DNA from: Nereocystis luetkeana
Lineage: Eukaryota; Sar; Phaeophyceae; Laminariales; Laminariaceae
DNA: 64,000 nt
Reading direction: 5' to 3'
Assembly (NCBI GenBank): GCA_031213475.1
Contig: JARUPZ010000009.1
Span: forward strand, 12,550,961 to 12,614,960
This document shows, one piece after another, positions 48,201 to 59,258 of the stretch. The position numbers and the translations under genes are program-made. The notes below the pieces were generated by a model. It made no database searches, was not told the origin of the DNA, and was given only the letters and a program-made list of their open reading frames with translations. Position 1 is the stretch's first letter; the number at the start of each line of letters is the position of its first letter.

Positions 48201-48537
48201 CAGAGGCCTCATGCAGGAAACTACTACAACAGTAGTAGTATTAGTAGACCGTCTATGAGCAAAAGGACGCCTAAAGCTGCAGAATTGAAAGAATGGGTGT
48301 GCCTGTATTATTTGAGATAATATTAAAAGAACTTTTTCGAGGCTGCAGATACAGCCAGTCAGTAGTTTGCCACAGATAGATTGAGATGTGGGGATTATTT
48401 TCGGGGTGTCTTTCATACGTGGTTTTACTACTTTTTATAACTAAATGTCCGTTTGGATACCATCTACCTGGTATACCACTACCGACCAGCATTAAGGAAT
48501 AAGGGCATGTGTCGTGTGCATATTTGAGTAGGTTTAG
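45269..48537. other. non-coding stretch
   Basis: No supported gene. A diverged fragment of the 20470/29400 repeat lies at about 46860-47012. A hairpin CTGACAACGGCTTCGG/ACGTCGTTGTCAG spans 46213-46252. A (TA)n lies near 47511. Confidence 0.35.
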
Positions 48538-48830
48538 CAATCTGGGAGAAGGGATCTTTAGGGATGTTTTTGACTTGAAAAATGCGTAACGTGGTCTGCA
48601 CTTAGAAATAGTCGTCCGCAACTGAGAAATTTCCTGGTTCGATGCAAACGCGGCGCAGCCGCGATTATGACGAGTTTTGGCCCGTTTTGGCTGCGGTTTG
48701 GGGTTAGGGTTAGGGATAGGGTCAGGGTTAGAGTCAGGGTTTGGGTTGGGTCTTCGCCCATACCTTGATCCCAACAGGAACCAAAACACCTGACCAGCCT
48801 ACCAACCTAAAGATCCCTTCTCCCAGATTG
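48538..48830. mobile_element. TIR element (293 bp) with telomere-like interior
   Basis: Starts CAATCTGGGAGAAGGGATCT and ends AGATCCCTTCTCCCAGATTG. The terminal inverted repeats are 25 bp and perfect. The interior carries TTAGGG-like repeats at 48700-48750. No ORF and no clear target duplication. Confidence 0.75.
48700..48750 (+). repeat. interstitial telomere-like repeat (TTAGGG variants)
   Basis: GGGGTTAGGGTTAGGGATAG followed by GGTCAGGGTTAGAGTCAGGG. It has three exact TTAGGG or near-exact units and variants, inside a TIR element. Confidence 0.75.
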
Positions 48831-49324
48831 TTAAAGGTCCACGTATATTTGTAGAGACAAGACAACTACATGGGGCGTGCGTGGACCAAATTCTACCCAC
48901 GATAGTGACTCTAATTATTGTTATATTATTTGTGACTTTGAATCCTTGTGCAGTATTTTTCCCGGCAAGATGCGGACACGAGATTGAAAAACAATACGTA
49001 CGTGAGTCCTACTGTACGAGTAGCGATACTATTTAATACCAGGTATTAAAGTTGTAGTGTTGCTCTATTATTAATAATAAATTCCTGGTCTTCTTGCTCC
49101 TTTTGTATTTTCGTACACGGCACTGGAATTTCACGTGTATATTTTAACCATGAATTCATCGATTTTAGGTTAAGGAGCACCGCCATTGAACGAATTATTC
49201 GTAAAACATGTCAGTTGAAATGTGCCACCTCTATCGTGAAACGCGTCCTCTCTATTTCATAGAATGTGTATGCCGTCTCTGCTGTATCCACTATGATGAC
49301 ATGGCATTGCGTTGCCCACAGCTA
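48831..49324. other. non-coding spacer
   Basis: Nothing recognised apart from one TACCAGGTA word near 49037. Confidence 0.3.
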
Positions 49325-49500
49325 GCTGTGCTTACTGCATGCGTGGAAACGTAGTATCTCTGTGGCGTAGCTTTGTGACCACATACCTTGTGTCTCTTCT
49401 ATATAGGATTGAAGACTCGGCACGGACACTGGTTATGCTGGACGTCAACGGGTAGAAAGGACGGTTCCATGTGAAGAACACACACACAGCAGCAAGCAGC
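49325..49500 (-). repeat. dispersed repeat D, copy 4
   Basis: The minus strand reads GTTCTTCACATGGAACCGTC, TTTCTACCCGTTGACGTCC, AGCATAACCAGTGTCCGTG, GTGGTCACAAAGCTACGCCA, CAGAGATACTACGTTTCCA. Confidence 0.75.
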
Positions 49501-49879
49501 ACTTGAAAACAAAAGTGCCACGTACGAAACGCTCGTTGTCCGTAATGTATACTTCGTTTGCTGATCGCCACAAAGAAGTTAGTTGAGCAGCAGTCGATCG
49601 AGCTAATCGACAGTGCGAAGCGCCGGCGATTACGTTGGTGCAGCAAACTCAGTATCAGCAAGCCGCAGCAGCATAGCGTACAGGTACGTATCGTACGAAA
49701 ACTACGCTGGCACGAGACCTCCGCCAAGACGCCAAACAAGTGTCAATTACGAGACGGTACTCGTACAGCTTAAAAAGGAGATGGATCCGTCTTTCAACTC
49801 CAAGATGCGGGGACACCCCCCCGCGTGGGGTTGACTTGCATAATAACCATTCTCATTGGGGTTAGCAGCAAAAACATCT

Positions 49880-50310
49880 CCCATACATAGCAAAAGCAGC
49901 AGCAGAACAGCACGGTAGCAGCACGTGCATAGCAGCAGCAGCAGAGCAGCGTCAGAACAGCGGCAGGAGCAGGACCAACCGCAGTAGCACATCATGCACG
50001 CCCGGGGCTGCCCCTGTCGCACCAGTCGAGGAGCGGGAACCCGATGGCGCACGAGGAGGAAAAACATATCACTGCTGTATAATCCAGGCTGACCTACTCC
50101 ACCATGCGGACTGCGTAAGCAGCAGCAGCAGAAACAACAGAACAACACATCAGGTGCACGAAGCAGCAGCAGCAGAGCAGCAGCATCAGCAGAGCAGTGG
50201 CAGTACCAGCAAATTAAGCAGCAGTATAGCACATCACGCTTGCCCGAGGCCGCTCTCGGCACAGCAGCGGAGGCAGGGAATCACCGTGGGGCACACGACG
50301 AGGGAAGGTA
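49880..50310. repeat. CAG-rich tandem duplication
   Basis: Two units of about 190 bp (about 49880-50065 and 50118-50310) share AGCAGCAGCAGCAGAGCAGC, TAGCACATCA(T/C)GC and GCCCG(G/A)GGC words. The encoded Leu/Cys-rich minus-strand ORF is a triplet-repeat artefact. Confidence 0.65.
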
Positions 50311-50393
50311 AAATGGCGTCACCGATGGAGTTACTTTGTACTGGGTGAATCTCGTCCATTCTAAAGTCAAGTTGTGGAGTCGAGTCTCATCGA

Positions 50394-51263
50394 GTGCGTG
50401 CTCCATTCGTGTCTAAAGCAGTACGAACGGTGAGGAAATACATAATCATACCTTCAAGGGTCAGCAACGAAACATGTTCCAGGGTGAGCGGAACGCGCAC
50501 ATGCATGCACCCATGTATGTACTGGATCATCAATTCTTCATCCTTTCTTGGCGGTGACATAAATATACAAAACACCTTCACAACACAACGAAACCTCCAC
50601 GATGCATGTGACACTGCTGTCTGCCAGTCAGTGCTGTGTTACAAGGTTGTTTTCGTAGACACCGTTTGTACCTTCACCGCCGTACCGCTCCTGCCGCGTA
50701 GATTCACCCGATTCGGTAGACACCAAATACCCCGTTCTGTCTGCCTTACGGAGTCTCGTCGCTCGGCGTGCACAGCAGACGTAGAGGCTCGAGACGCTCA
50801 TTTCGCGATCATATGCTATAGCCTACGAATCCCAACAGTTGTGTGCAAAACTCGTGCTTTCAAACTTGAAAACCCGAATCAGAATTTCGACACTCGTTTC
50901 TGGAACGCCCAACCCTCAACGCACAAGCAACGGTGGAGCATGATACCCGACACCCTAGCCGATATTCCCCACGCTCTTTCTTGCCGCCATGAGCTGTCAA
51001 ATCTGCGGAGGATGCGGGCTCTCCTGTTTCGGCCCATGGAGGAGGTCCAATATGAGTGCTGGCAGCGGACACATAATATTTTTACCGTCACGAGCAAGAA
51101 GATAGGTCGGTTGACGGAACATTTGCCCCTTGACGGGCAGCCCTCAAGGACGCCTCATTGCTCAAAGCTATTATATTTTGGAAGAAAGCTTGACGGGCCA
51201 AAAGTAGGCCTGACGGGGCAAAATGTAGGCCATAAATCAAAATCTTTGACCACGAGACTGTGA
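50394..51263 (+). CDS. long unassigned ORF, 289 residues
   Basis: One of the longest open frames in the window outside clear elements. It has 14 or more Cys, no hydrophobic leader and no recognised domain. The final 45 residues lie in a tandemly duplicated DNA segment (51134-51535) whose second copy is not open, which argues against real coding there. Chance is a serious alternative. Confidence 0.2.
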   Translation: MRAPFVSKAVRTVRKYIIIPSRVSNETCSRVSGTRTCMHPCMYWIINSSSFLGGDINIQNTFTTQRNLHDACDTAVCQSVLCYKVVFVDTVCTFTAVPLLPRRFTRFGRHQIPRSVCLTESRRSACTADVEARDAHFAIICYSLRIPTVVCKTRAFKLENPNQNFDTRFWNAQPSTHKQRWSMIPDTLADIPHALSCRHELSNLRRMRALLFRPMEEVQYECWQRTHNIFTVTSKKIGRLTEHLPLDGQPSRTPHCSKLLYFGRKLDGPKVGLTGQNVGHKSKSLTTRL

Positions 51264-51535
51264 TAAGTCAAGTATGGCTCACTCAACTAGTCCAACTAAT
51301 CGCTGAAGTTCTTATAAGAACGTTTCTGTAAGAAACGGGCACAACACGTCTGGCCATAGCTTTCAAGGACATCCCAATTGTGAGAGCTATTATATTTTAG
51401 AAGAGGGTTTGCCGGCCCAAACGTAAGCCTGACGAGGCAAAGATTGCCCGTCAACCAAATTCTTCGGCCACGAGACTATTGTTTTTGTAATGTCGACCTC
51501 TCAACTAGTCCCACTCACAACTGACGTACTCACAC
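51134..51535. repeat. tandem duplication of a ~185-bp segment
   Basis: Copies at about 51134-51318 and 51352-51535 share AAGCTATTATATTTTGGAAG/GAGCTATTATATTTTAGAAG, GACGGGGCAAA/GACGAGGCAAA, GGCCACGAGACT and CTCAACTAGTCC. Divergence is roughly 25-30% by eye. Confidence 0.65.
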
Positions 51536-51706
51536 CCGGCCAGCCGGCACCCCAACATAGTGGGGGTGGGGGATCACGCTGAGGCAGCTTCGTCCCGTGC
51601 TTTGAACCGCATCATCTCGCGCTAGCACGAACAACGCAAACAAAAAAACGCGTAAGAGATGCAGAGGAGCGCTGAGAACACAGGAACAACAATATCGCAC
51701 TTATAC

Positions 51707-52383
51707 CTGTCTTTACACTCGAAACTCAAAGCTGTGAGATCAAGAACTTCGCTGAACTCATCTACGTTGTAAACGCTTCGTGTAATACTCCGATCATGCG
51801 CAGCTCGCGTTAGATATACAGCCTCATGCAGCACATACACCTCGTCTGTGAGGAAGATATAATCCGGAGCTGGGAAACTCAAGGAGTGGGCGTGTGTACG
51901 TTTGTAATTTTGTTTTTGCACGTAGCTTGCTACTGGTGGGGAATTTTTCGGGGTTGTAAATCGCACCTGGTAGTCCTGTTTGATACATAACATACACACC
52001 ATAAAATACACACCAACTTTTGAACAGCCGTTACGCTTAGGTTTAAAAGTTGGGTGTCGACCAATCAATCAATCAATCAACTGGTCCAACTCAGCTGACG
52101 TGTTTTTATATTAAGCAAAATAGAAACGTCAGCTAGCTGTGAGTGCAACCAGTCGGTCGATACTCAGCTTGGCAAGAGGCGGAAAAACCGTTCGCGCGTT
52201 CTCTGCTTTTCCTCGCGATTGACTGCTGGCCGGTGACTCCCCTGAATGCTTCCGGGGTCGACGAGACAATGGGGCATACTTGTATAGGAAGGATTTCGAG
52301 TTGAATTCGCCCAATTCCATCTCGTGCACTAACATAACCGGTCGCACGTGAGGGCCGTCGAAAGTGTGTATGATGAGCGCCAT
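51707..52383 (-). CDS. candidate spliced gene fragment (two blocks)
   Basis: Upstream block 52383-52129 reads MALIIHTFDGPHVRPVMLVH and on to a basic stretch (SRRPRKHSGE). Downstream block 51869-51707 reads PDYIFLTDEVYVLHEAVYLT and VYNVDEFSEVLDLTALSFEC. It is framed by a pyrimidine-rich acceptor (CCTTGAGTTTCCCAG, ending 51870) and a consensus donor CAG|GTATAAGT (51707/51706). Composition looks coding. The link between the blocks and any further exons is not shown. No family recognised; a gene relic is possible. Confidence 0.3.
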
Positions 52384-55300
52384 CCCCTATTGACAGGTAC
52401 TGTGAACGTTGCGGTAAGTCGCGACGTTCTGCAGGACGTGTTTGGTGAAAATCAAGCGTATACACCTTCTTGGCCTCTTCTGCTCGTACAGTTATATAGT
52501 TATATAGTTATATATGGAAACATACCGCATGAACACACCTGTAAGGGCGAACCAAGAGCAAAGGAGGTGCCACTCGTGTTTGCTGCAGGCAGGTTAGCGA
52601 GTGGCGCAGTTTGAGCCTACAGCTCTTTGTTCCATCTCAGATGATCAAATCTATGTAATACGATCATCACCCTGCAAACGATGCAACGAAAATCAAAACG
52701 ACCGCTAAAACTGAACGCGGGCGCCACTCCGAATCCCCTGTCGCGTTGCTTGCTTTTTTCTCTATAGAAAAAAAGAAGTCCGGTCCCTTTTTTGTTGAAT
52801 GTGTACCTGACCCTGTTCAGGGAAGTTTGCATTAAATATGAGATCCATGCGTGAACACACCTACAGAACGTACCGTTGAAGAAGCATATACTACAGTAAC
52901 CGCTCTAGTGCCACTGAAGCATAAACATGGAACACCTGATTAGGCGGTATATCTATGCGCCAATGCGTAGTGCAAAAATGCAGCGAACGACGAAGAGGAG
53001 CTTTCGAGGATAATATGTTGGGTGTTAATACGCTGTTGGGGATCAAAACTAAATCGCCACCCGGAGAGTATCTTTTCCAGAGAATAGGTGCGCGTAGTAC
53101 GTCGAGTGTCTGGAAGCTTATCGATCTTGAAAAAAGTACTTAGTGCGTGGAACTCTGGAAGCGCAACGCCCTTGACGTTGCTAGCTACTAAGTAGCATAG
53201 GTCTGCGTTGCCGACCTCCCCCCCAGGCGGCTCTCTTCATTCATTCGTCGTTCTCTGAATCGGCCGGAAAACGCTGTTTCGACACCATCAATGCGTTTCT
53301 GCTGGCAAAACACGCAGCTGGTCGTACCCGAAAGCGATCTAAGCACTTGAAGTTAGACTCTTGTCATGGCCGGTCACATTTGTTCTCAACAGTGGGCCAT
53401 TGTTGGTGTTTATGGTACGTTGCTAGACCAGGGGATTGCCAACCGATTTGCATATTTTTTACGGTCTCCACACTTTAAGTGAGGTACGAGTCCAGGCATC
53501 CGCAAGCAAGCACCGTCGGAAAAAAGGGTTGTACAACCCTATTGTAGCATGCATCAGCTCCTCGGCCGAACACCCCGGACAAAAAAGACCTAAACACACC
53601 TCCTCTATCGAGGCATGGATGTTTTGGCTCGCCCTATGTGTTTTTATCGTTCACCTTCCCACCCTACCCACACCCTCACGAAAACACTGCTAAGCGTCAC
53701 TATTTTCCGTTCGTCATCGATATGAGTTTCCCCACACAGTTGCAAGCATACTTCTCGAATATTGAAGGATAAAGCACGCTGGTCATTGGTCTTGGCGGAA
53801 TCTCCGTAGCAGGTATGTGTGCGCGGCTCCTGATTTAGGTCAGGAACCGAACCCCGCCGCGGAAGCAAGCACTCCAGCCGCTGTCCAATCGACTCGTTAT
53901 TGTTCAAGCTTCAGCTCTCAAACGAACATATGGAATATAATGACTCTCGAGGCCAGTGTTGATTAGCGGTCTTGTCCAACAGGACACGATGTGGAAAAGG
54001 GGGACGAGGAGACCCTTAGTGAAGAGGAGTAAAGGAATGTGTGGGTGTACTTTCGATCGATCACGGAGCAGTCAAGGCTCAACACCCCCAGCATGCAGTG
54101 TAAACTAAAACTCGAACTAAAAACCTCGGCTGTAGCCGAAAATGGTATGTCGAGGTTCTGCCGCATGTATACCCGGGATAACTGATCCAAACGTATTTCC
54201 ACCCCTTGCCGCATACGACTGAATAGACAGTGGATGTCTCGCACTGCTTGTACTGCCGCCGCACTCTGTAAAGCTGAGGTGGCCTACTCGCTACGGGCGG
54301 CTATGATACCGATCAGCGACTCGGTAAAGACAACTGGCTACTACTGCTGGGTAGCATGCTAGCTATCCTTAACAACGTGTACTCGGTTTTCCGGTAGAGA
54401 GTTTCGAGGAATGCGTAGCACGGCGCAATGCAACCTGTTTTTCACGCCTGCTGCGGTAAGGGTAGCACCATACCTTGTTTTAGGGATCTTGTACACGGAA
54501 TTCATTACCTTTCCCAAATCCTCGTCACCCGAACACCGACTTCAAGGAATCAGTTCTCCCAGAACCCGATGGGTGATCGCACTGCTCTGGTGTGGTATAC
54601 AACGAACAACGATCATGTCGTTGGGTAGTTCCCCAGCGAAGGAGCCACGCCATTCACAATCTTTGTCCGAACGTGGTATCCCTATCATAACATACATCAG
54701 GTATACTCCTCCTGTAGGTATGTTTGAAATATATACATTTAATTTACCCATACTACTGTAGTTTCACAGCCGCCTCAAAGCACGGCGTTTGTATATACTC
54801 GACTTGAAAAATCATCGTGCCGTTCCTTTCCTTCCCCGTTAGCGCCTCTACTTCAACATGATACGTTACGTCTGATCTGCGGTGGGGTTGATGATCTCCT
54901 TCTTCCTGTTGGTCAGTAGGACCGAGGGGTGTATGGAGGGACGAGGGCGCACGAAAAGGTATGTTTGGAACCCTCACGTTGATTCGTTTTTCTGTGACGT
55001 TCCCAATGGTGGGGGGGGAGACCCGACACCACCCCTCTGTACACTGGTGACGCTCCGCAGGGGCACGGAGAGGTGACATGGTGGGTGTACCAAGACCGGC
55101 GTAAGCACATTTCAAGCCGCCCGGGGGATCTTAGCCCGGATATATGGATCGACTGTCCAGGCTGTGAGTGCCGAACGGTCAACCCCTCTAGAGTTTTGCC
55201 GTTTTGTTCGAACATGACTGTTTGGAACTGGAACATGTATACTTCACACGTCTGGCAGATCACTGAGGGTCAGATCATCTGTAATAAATATATATCCTAA

Positions 55301-55838
55301 ACTGTCGTTCCGAGGTGCTGTGCACCACCTGTATACGTACGTACAAATTCAACCCAGTAAATGCCTGATATGTCGCCGTGTAGATCATACAGGTTACACA
55401 GTTCCGACCTTGCAACACGTGATAGATGCTTACATGTGAGAAATCCATGTCCGCTGGAGGATCGATATCACGAAGTGGAAATCAACACTCGATACGATGT
55501 ATGAAATATGACATAGTTTTGGACGCGATTACAATCTTAGCTGGCACTTTCTGAGTGCATCGCTAAGTCTTGCTTCTAGGAGGGAACATAATGGATAGAC
55601 GAATTTTGTTGAATCCTCGTATCAGGCCAAGCGCGAAACCTTAGGCAACACTTGAAAGAAAGAAACGAGTGAGACTAACGGATCCAATGTCAAGGGATAT
55701 GTGAGTGCCGATAGGCCGTGTTAGACTCGAGTTAGAACTACGCCCAAAGTTAGGGTAGGAGTAGTGGGAGTTACGGCATATATGTAAGATACACTGCCTT
55801 CGTAGCGGTACACGGTACGGGATGGAACCTGCCAGGTA
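52384..55838. other. non-coding stretch
   Basis: No supported gene. Many overlapping ORFs under 120 residues, none with motifs. TATATAGTTATATAGTTATA near 52497 is a short tandem repeat. Confidence 0.35.
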
Positions 55839-56138
55839 TCACGCAGTGTGATACAGCGGTATCGACTCTAGCCTTACTGTAAGTTTCACTTCTTCACCAC
55901 GCACGAGGTTTGCCATTTCGACGACACGAGGCGTGTTATAATCATCTTGTGATTCTACCGTTGCGCCCTCCACCGAGCAGACTACGCATTCAGGGGAGTC
56001 GGGTTCGATGTGGGCGACAGTCCCGGTGTTTCCCTTGCCCAGTTTCCGGAGGAAAAGATCAAGCACATCAGAGACCTTGAGAAACTTGTGGGAGAGTCCA
56101 ATGAAGGTGCGTACAGAAAAGGCGACAGCGACATCTTT
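55839..56138 (-). CDS. candidate coding exon, about 90-100 residues
   Basis: The minus-strand frame opens after a TAA and reads DVAVAFSVRTFIGLSHKFLK, VSDVLDLFLRKLGKGNTGTV, HIEPDSPECVVCSVEGATV, VVEMANLVRGEEVKLTV. A possible donor ACA|GTAAGG lies at 55878/55877. Composition is balanced and protein-like with no low complexity. No family recognised; neighbouring exons not found. Confidence 0.35.
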   Translation of the reverse strand, partial: KDVAVAFSVRTFIGLSHKFLKVSDVLDLFLRKLGKGNTGTVAHIEPDSPECVVCSVEGATVESQDDYNTPRVVEMANLVRGEEVKLTVRLESIPLYHTA

Positions 56139-56370
56139 TTAGAACTGGGGAGCTAGGGGAAAGTTCGATTCTACTCTTTCACAAAACATATGCAATAATA
56201 GTACACGTCGATATCCATAGAATTTTCTGTGATGTAGAACCCGCCATACCGAGCCAGAGTCAGAAAGTGATGCCCTCGAATGCTGCCACTGTAGAGCTGC
56301 TTCCGTGAGTTCAAATTCCACCGTAGTATGGTATGGAAAAATGGTATATTACCTGGTTATAAATAGAAGA
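56139..56370. other. spacer
   Basis: Nothing recognised. Confidence 0.3.
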
Positions 56371-56577
56371 AGAATCAACTACTGCTGAGAGCGCATAGCA
56401 TACATACGTAGGCGAAAATCAACGCGAGTCGACGAGGGAAGAAATAGCTGAAGTGTCGTGGTGACAAGAATGAAGACACATAGTAGTGGGAAGGGGGGTG
56501 AAAGCCCGCCATGTGACCCCGGATCTGTCTCACCACCAGGAAGTAGAGCGAAAATACGACGAAAATAATTAACGGGA
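56371..56577 (+). mobile_element. SINE-like repeat, copy D (diverged)
   Basis: GAATCAACTACTGCTGAGAG, GCGAGTCGACGAGGGAAGAA, GTGGGAAGGGGGG, ATGTGACCCCGGATCTG and AAAATAATTAACGGG follow the family order. More substitutions than copies A-C; no tRNA-like head. Confidence 0.72.
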
Positions 56578-57567
56578 AGCGATATAAATATTTATACACG
56601 AAGTAAGGTAGACCCTGGTAGTGTGACATATACAACGGTAGGGGCGGTGTCAGATTGTCTGATGTCATCATCTGAAAAAACTCAGTATCGTTCTGTCCTG
56701 AAACAGAAATATCTCGTATTCTTTCACTAAAATGATAACCATTAATAACCGGCACTCGTAGTCGTTGCCTAGAGGAACTCAACCGGTGGGAAACTAAAGA
56801 TAAAAAAATGGTGCCCCTACCGTCGGATTGGTCGTTGCCGCGAAAACGCCTCGACAATTCGGCTTCTCAAGTGCTGTCGCGAAAGTGCGTTGCTCAGGTA
56901 AACCAAATCTACGTATTTTCGCTTGTAGCCTGTATTTCTGTGTGAACACAACGGGGTAGTCTAAACGGTCGACGGTTCCCCCCGAGATAGATTTCCACTC
57001 TACGCAAAGTCAGGTGTGTGGTCTTAGCAATCTTGCCTTTCCTCGAGAGTGTAGTCGCTACACTGGGCTTTCAGTTTGTCGTCATTTCCCAAAAAGAAGT
57101 ATCATGTACCAGGTACGTTTTTTGTTTGGGTTTCGTTCAGGACTACGTATCCTGACGTACAGGGTTGGCACTTTTGGGCTCCATTTTTAATGACCGGTTA
57201 AGCTTTTCAAGTGAGCTACCACTACTACTGCTAGTGCGCGACACGTGACGTGCACACGAATTATTTTTTTTTCGGCCTGGGAAGGGACATATTCATGTTC
57301 GTCGGGTAGCGGGAGCACACTTCTTTGAAGCCATGGCTTGGGTGGGATATTGCGCTCCCAACGCGAGGAGCTCAAACATAAGGCACCACATTTACGGTGG
57401 CATTGCTCCATCCAACGTGTGAGTTGAGGCGACGGGTATGTGCTTAGCCTTGACCCGTCTTCCTATCGTCCTCGCGACTGTTGTATTGTTTGCACTGCAC
57501 AACTGTACACTTTTCACGCACCTACGATGCACACCATGGTTCTGTACTGGAGGACGCGTAAGGTAAC
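56578..57567. other. non-coding stretch
   Basis: No supported gene. Confidence 0.3.
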
Positions 57568-58040
57568 GCGTTTTACGATAGAGATTGCACATTTCCGCTA
57601 AAACGTTTTGTGAATGACTGGGCTCCCCCAACCCAAACTCGTCGGAAGGCCAGTCTTGCTTCGAAAAACGACTTTCGGCAATATATATATATATATATAT
57701 ATATTTTCACCGGGATGTAATTTGGAGGCATCCCTCGGTAGGGGTGCAACAGACGTTCCTCAGCCCGTCACAGTAGGGGCTCAACATCTCACTCGATACA
57801 AGACTTGGAAGAAATTTGTTCGCGCCACCCGACCTGCACTTGTATGCGCATGTCCTAAAAACAAGATGCGAGTCAAATTTTTCATCCTAACTGGTAGTTC
57901 CTGACTTACTTCCTTAGGGAACTCAATTGGCCAGAAACATCTGGCCCAAAAAATGCAACCCCCACCGTTTGTTTGGTGACTCTTTGATTTTCGCTGAAGT
58001 CAGCATTCGGGTGGGGTCTTGAGCTCCTAAACTGAGATGG
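57568..58040 (+). mobile_element. MITE-B copy 3, disrupted
   Basis: The left end GCGTTTTACGATAGAGATTG and GCACATTTCCGC match the MITE-B terminus. Inner words TCGGAAGGCCAGTCTTGCTT and CGAAAAACGAC follow 6801-7045. At the right it has GCTGAAGTCAG and GAGCTCCTAAACTGAGAT but no closing TIR. About 230 bp of extra sequence, starting with a (TA)n at 57680-57704, splits it. Confidence 0.6.
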
Positions 58041-58552
58041 TCCAGATACAAGGTGGTGCAACTCTGCTGTAGCATGCGTCGGAGGTGATGCATACATGCT
58101 GACCTTCGCCACTTCTACCCAGACTTGCCGTTGTCAGCTCGACAAACATCACGACGTCTCCGAAGCTCGGATACGACAAGGACAGCAGCAATATTGGAAG
58201 CAAGCCCACGAGGGTGAGCTTATTATCCCGCAAATCTGCGATGTGGCGTCCAATGGAACGAACTAAATATAGAGGACGGGTCGTTAGAAGAAGGCGTTGT
58301 CCCCCAGTAGACACCTAGCCTTGGTGCAACGGCTGCTCTCTTCGTTTGTTTTCTTGAGGTGAGGGTGGTTCTAGTGCAGAAGAGCAACATATAGGGGTAA
58401 ACTGAGGGTGAAATGCATGACTCTTGTATATCGCCGTTGGTCGACTCTTGAAAAAATATCATCTGATCTCTATCTTGTCCTCTGACGTCTTGCGAGAGGC
58501 AGTGCACACTACATAGGGCGCGTCGAGGACGACGTGTTGAGAATACAGCGAG

Positions 58553-59005
58553 CTATGCTGACAGGTACAAGGTATTTACCCCTCTGGTATAGGTAGGTAC
58601 CACTCCATACGACCAATAGAAACACGTCAAATCATCAACTGTGCGATCAAGGAGTTCGCCGAACCTCACCCATTGCAAGCTGTGAACGATACTTACCCTT
58701 CTATCCCGCGTGAAACCCACACGGTAACACGGCTCTTTGACTACTATCCATTTTTTGTTTTGCTGGCTTGTATAAAGTATTACACGTGCATATAACCCCT
58801 GCCCTCTCGATTCCGATGCTTCCATACTCTCTTCGCTCTTAAGCAGCCGCATCTTCGCTCGGGATAATAACCCTAGGGTACCCACGACGAACCTAGCCCT
58901 GATGTTTTTACATCTTCTAGGTATCCTGGGTGATAACTGATCAACCACCCACCCCTTGCCCTCGCCTTGCTTCGATCCAACGCATTCTACGAGCAGTCTC
59001 TCCAT
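58553..59005 (-). CDS. candidate coding exon, unassigned
   Basis: The frame from MERLLVECVGSKQGEGKGW runs through ARFVVGTLGLLSRAKMRLLK and YTSQQNKKWIVVKEPCYRVG to GFTRDRR. There a strong donor AGG|GTAAGTAT lies at 58697/58696, with frame continuing to a stop at 58553. No domain recognised; the acceptor or true start is not settled. Confidence 0.3.
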   Translation of the reverse strand: MERLLVECVGSKQGEGKGWVVDQLSPRIPRRCKNIRARFVVGTLGLLSRAKMRLLKSEESMEASESRGQGLYARVILYTSQQNKKWIVVKEPCYRVGFTRDRRVSIVHSLQWVRFGELLDRTVDDLTCFYWSYGVVPTYTRGVNTLYLSA

Positions 59006-59258
59006 GTATAGAGCTCACCCTAACCACTTGTAGCTGGCATTGGTACTGCCCAAAGAATCTACTACTACTGTGTGTGGTATCCGAGTACATCATGTGCGTC
59101 ATGTGCGTAGGGGGGGGGGAGACTATTCCTTAAGACTAATTGAAGTGAACGTTAATGGTATACAGTTTTCGATTCGACTCAGACTGGAATACGTACGATA
59201 AATCACCGGAGGGGCGAACATATAGTCAGTATACTACGGTACAATCGAATGGACATCT

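Noticed and set aside
49747-50262. 171-codon Leu/Cys-rich minus-strand ORF
   Set aside because: A translation of CAG/CTG triplet repeats with no other coding sign.
56375-56857. 160-codon minus-strand ORF
   Set aside because: Mostly the antisense of SINE-like copy D; similar ORFs appear at other copies for the same reason.
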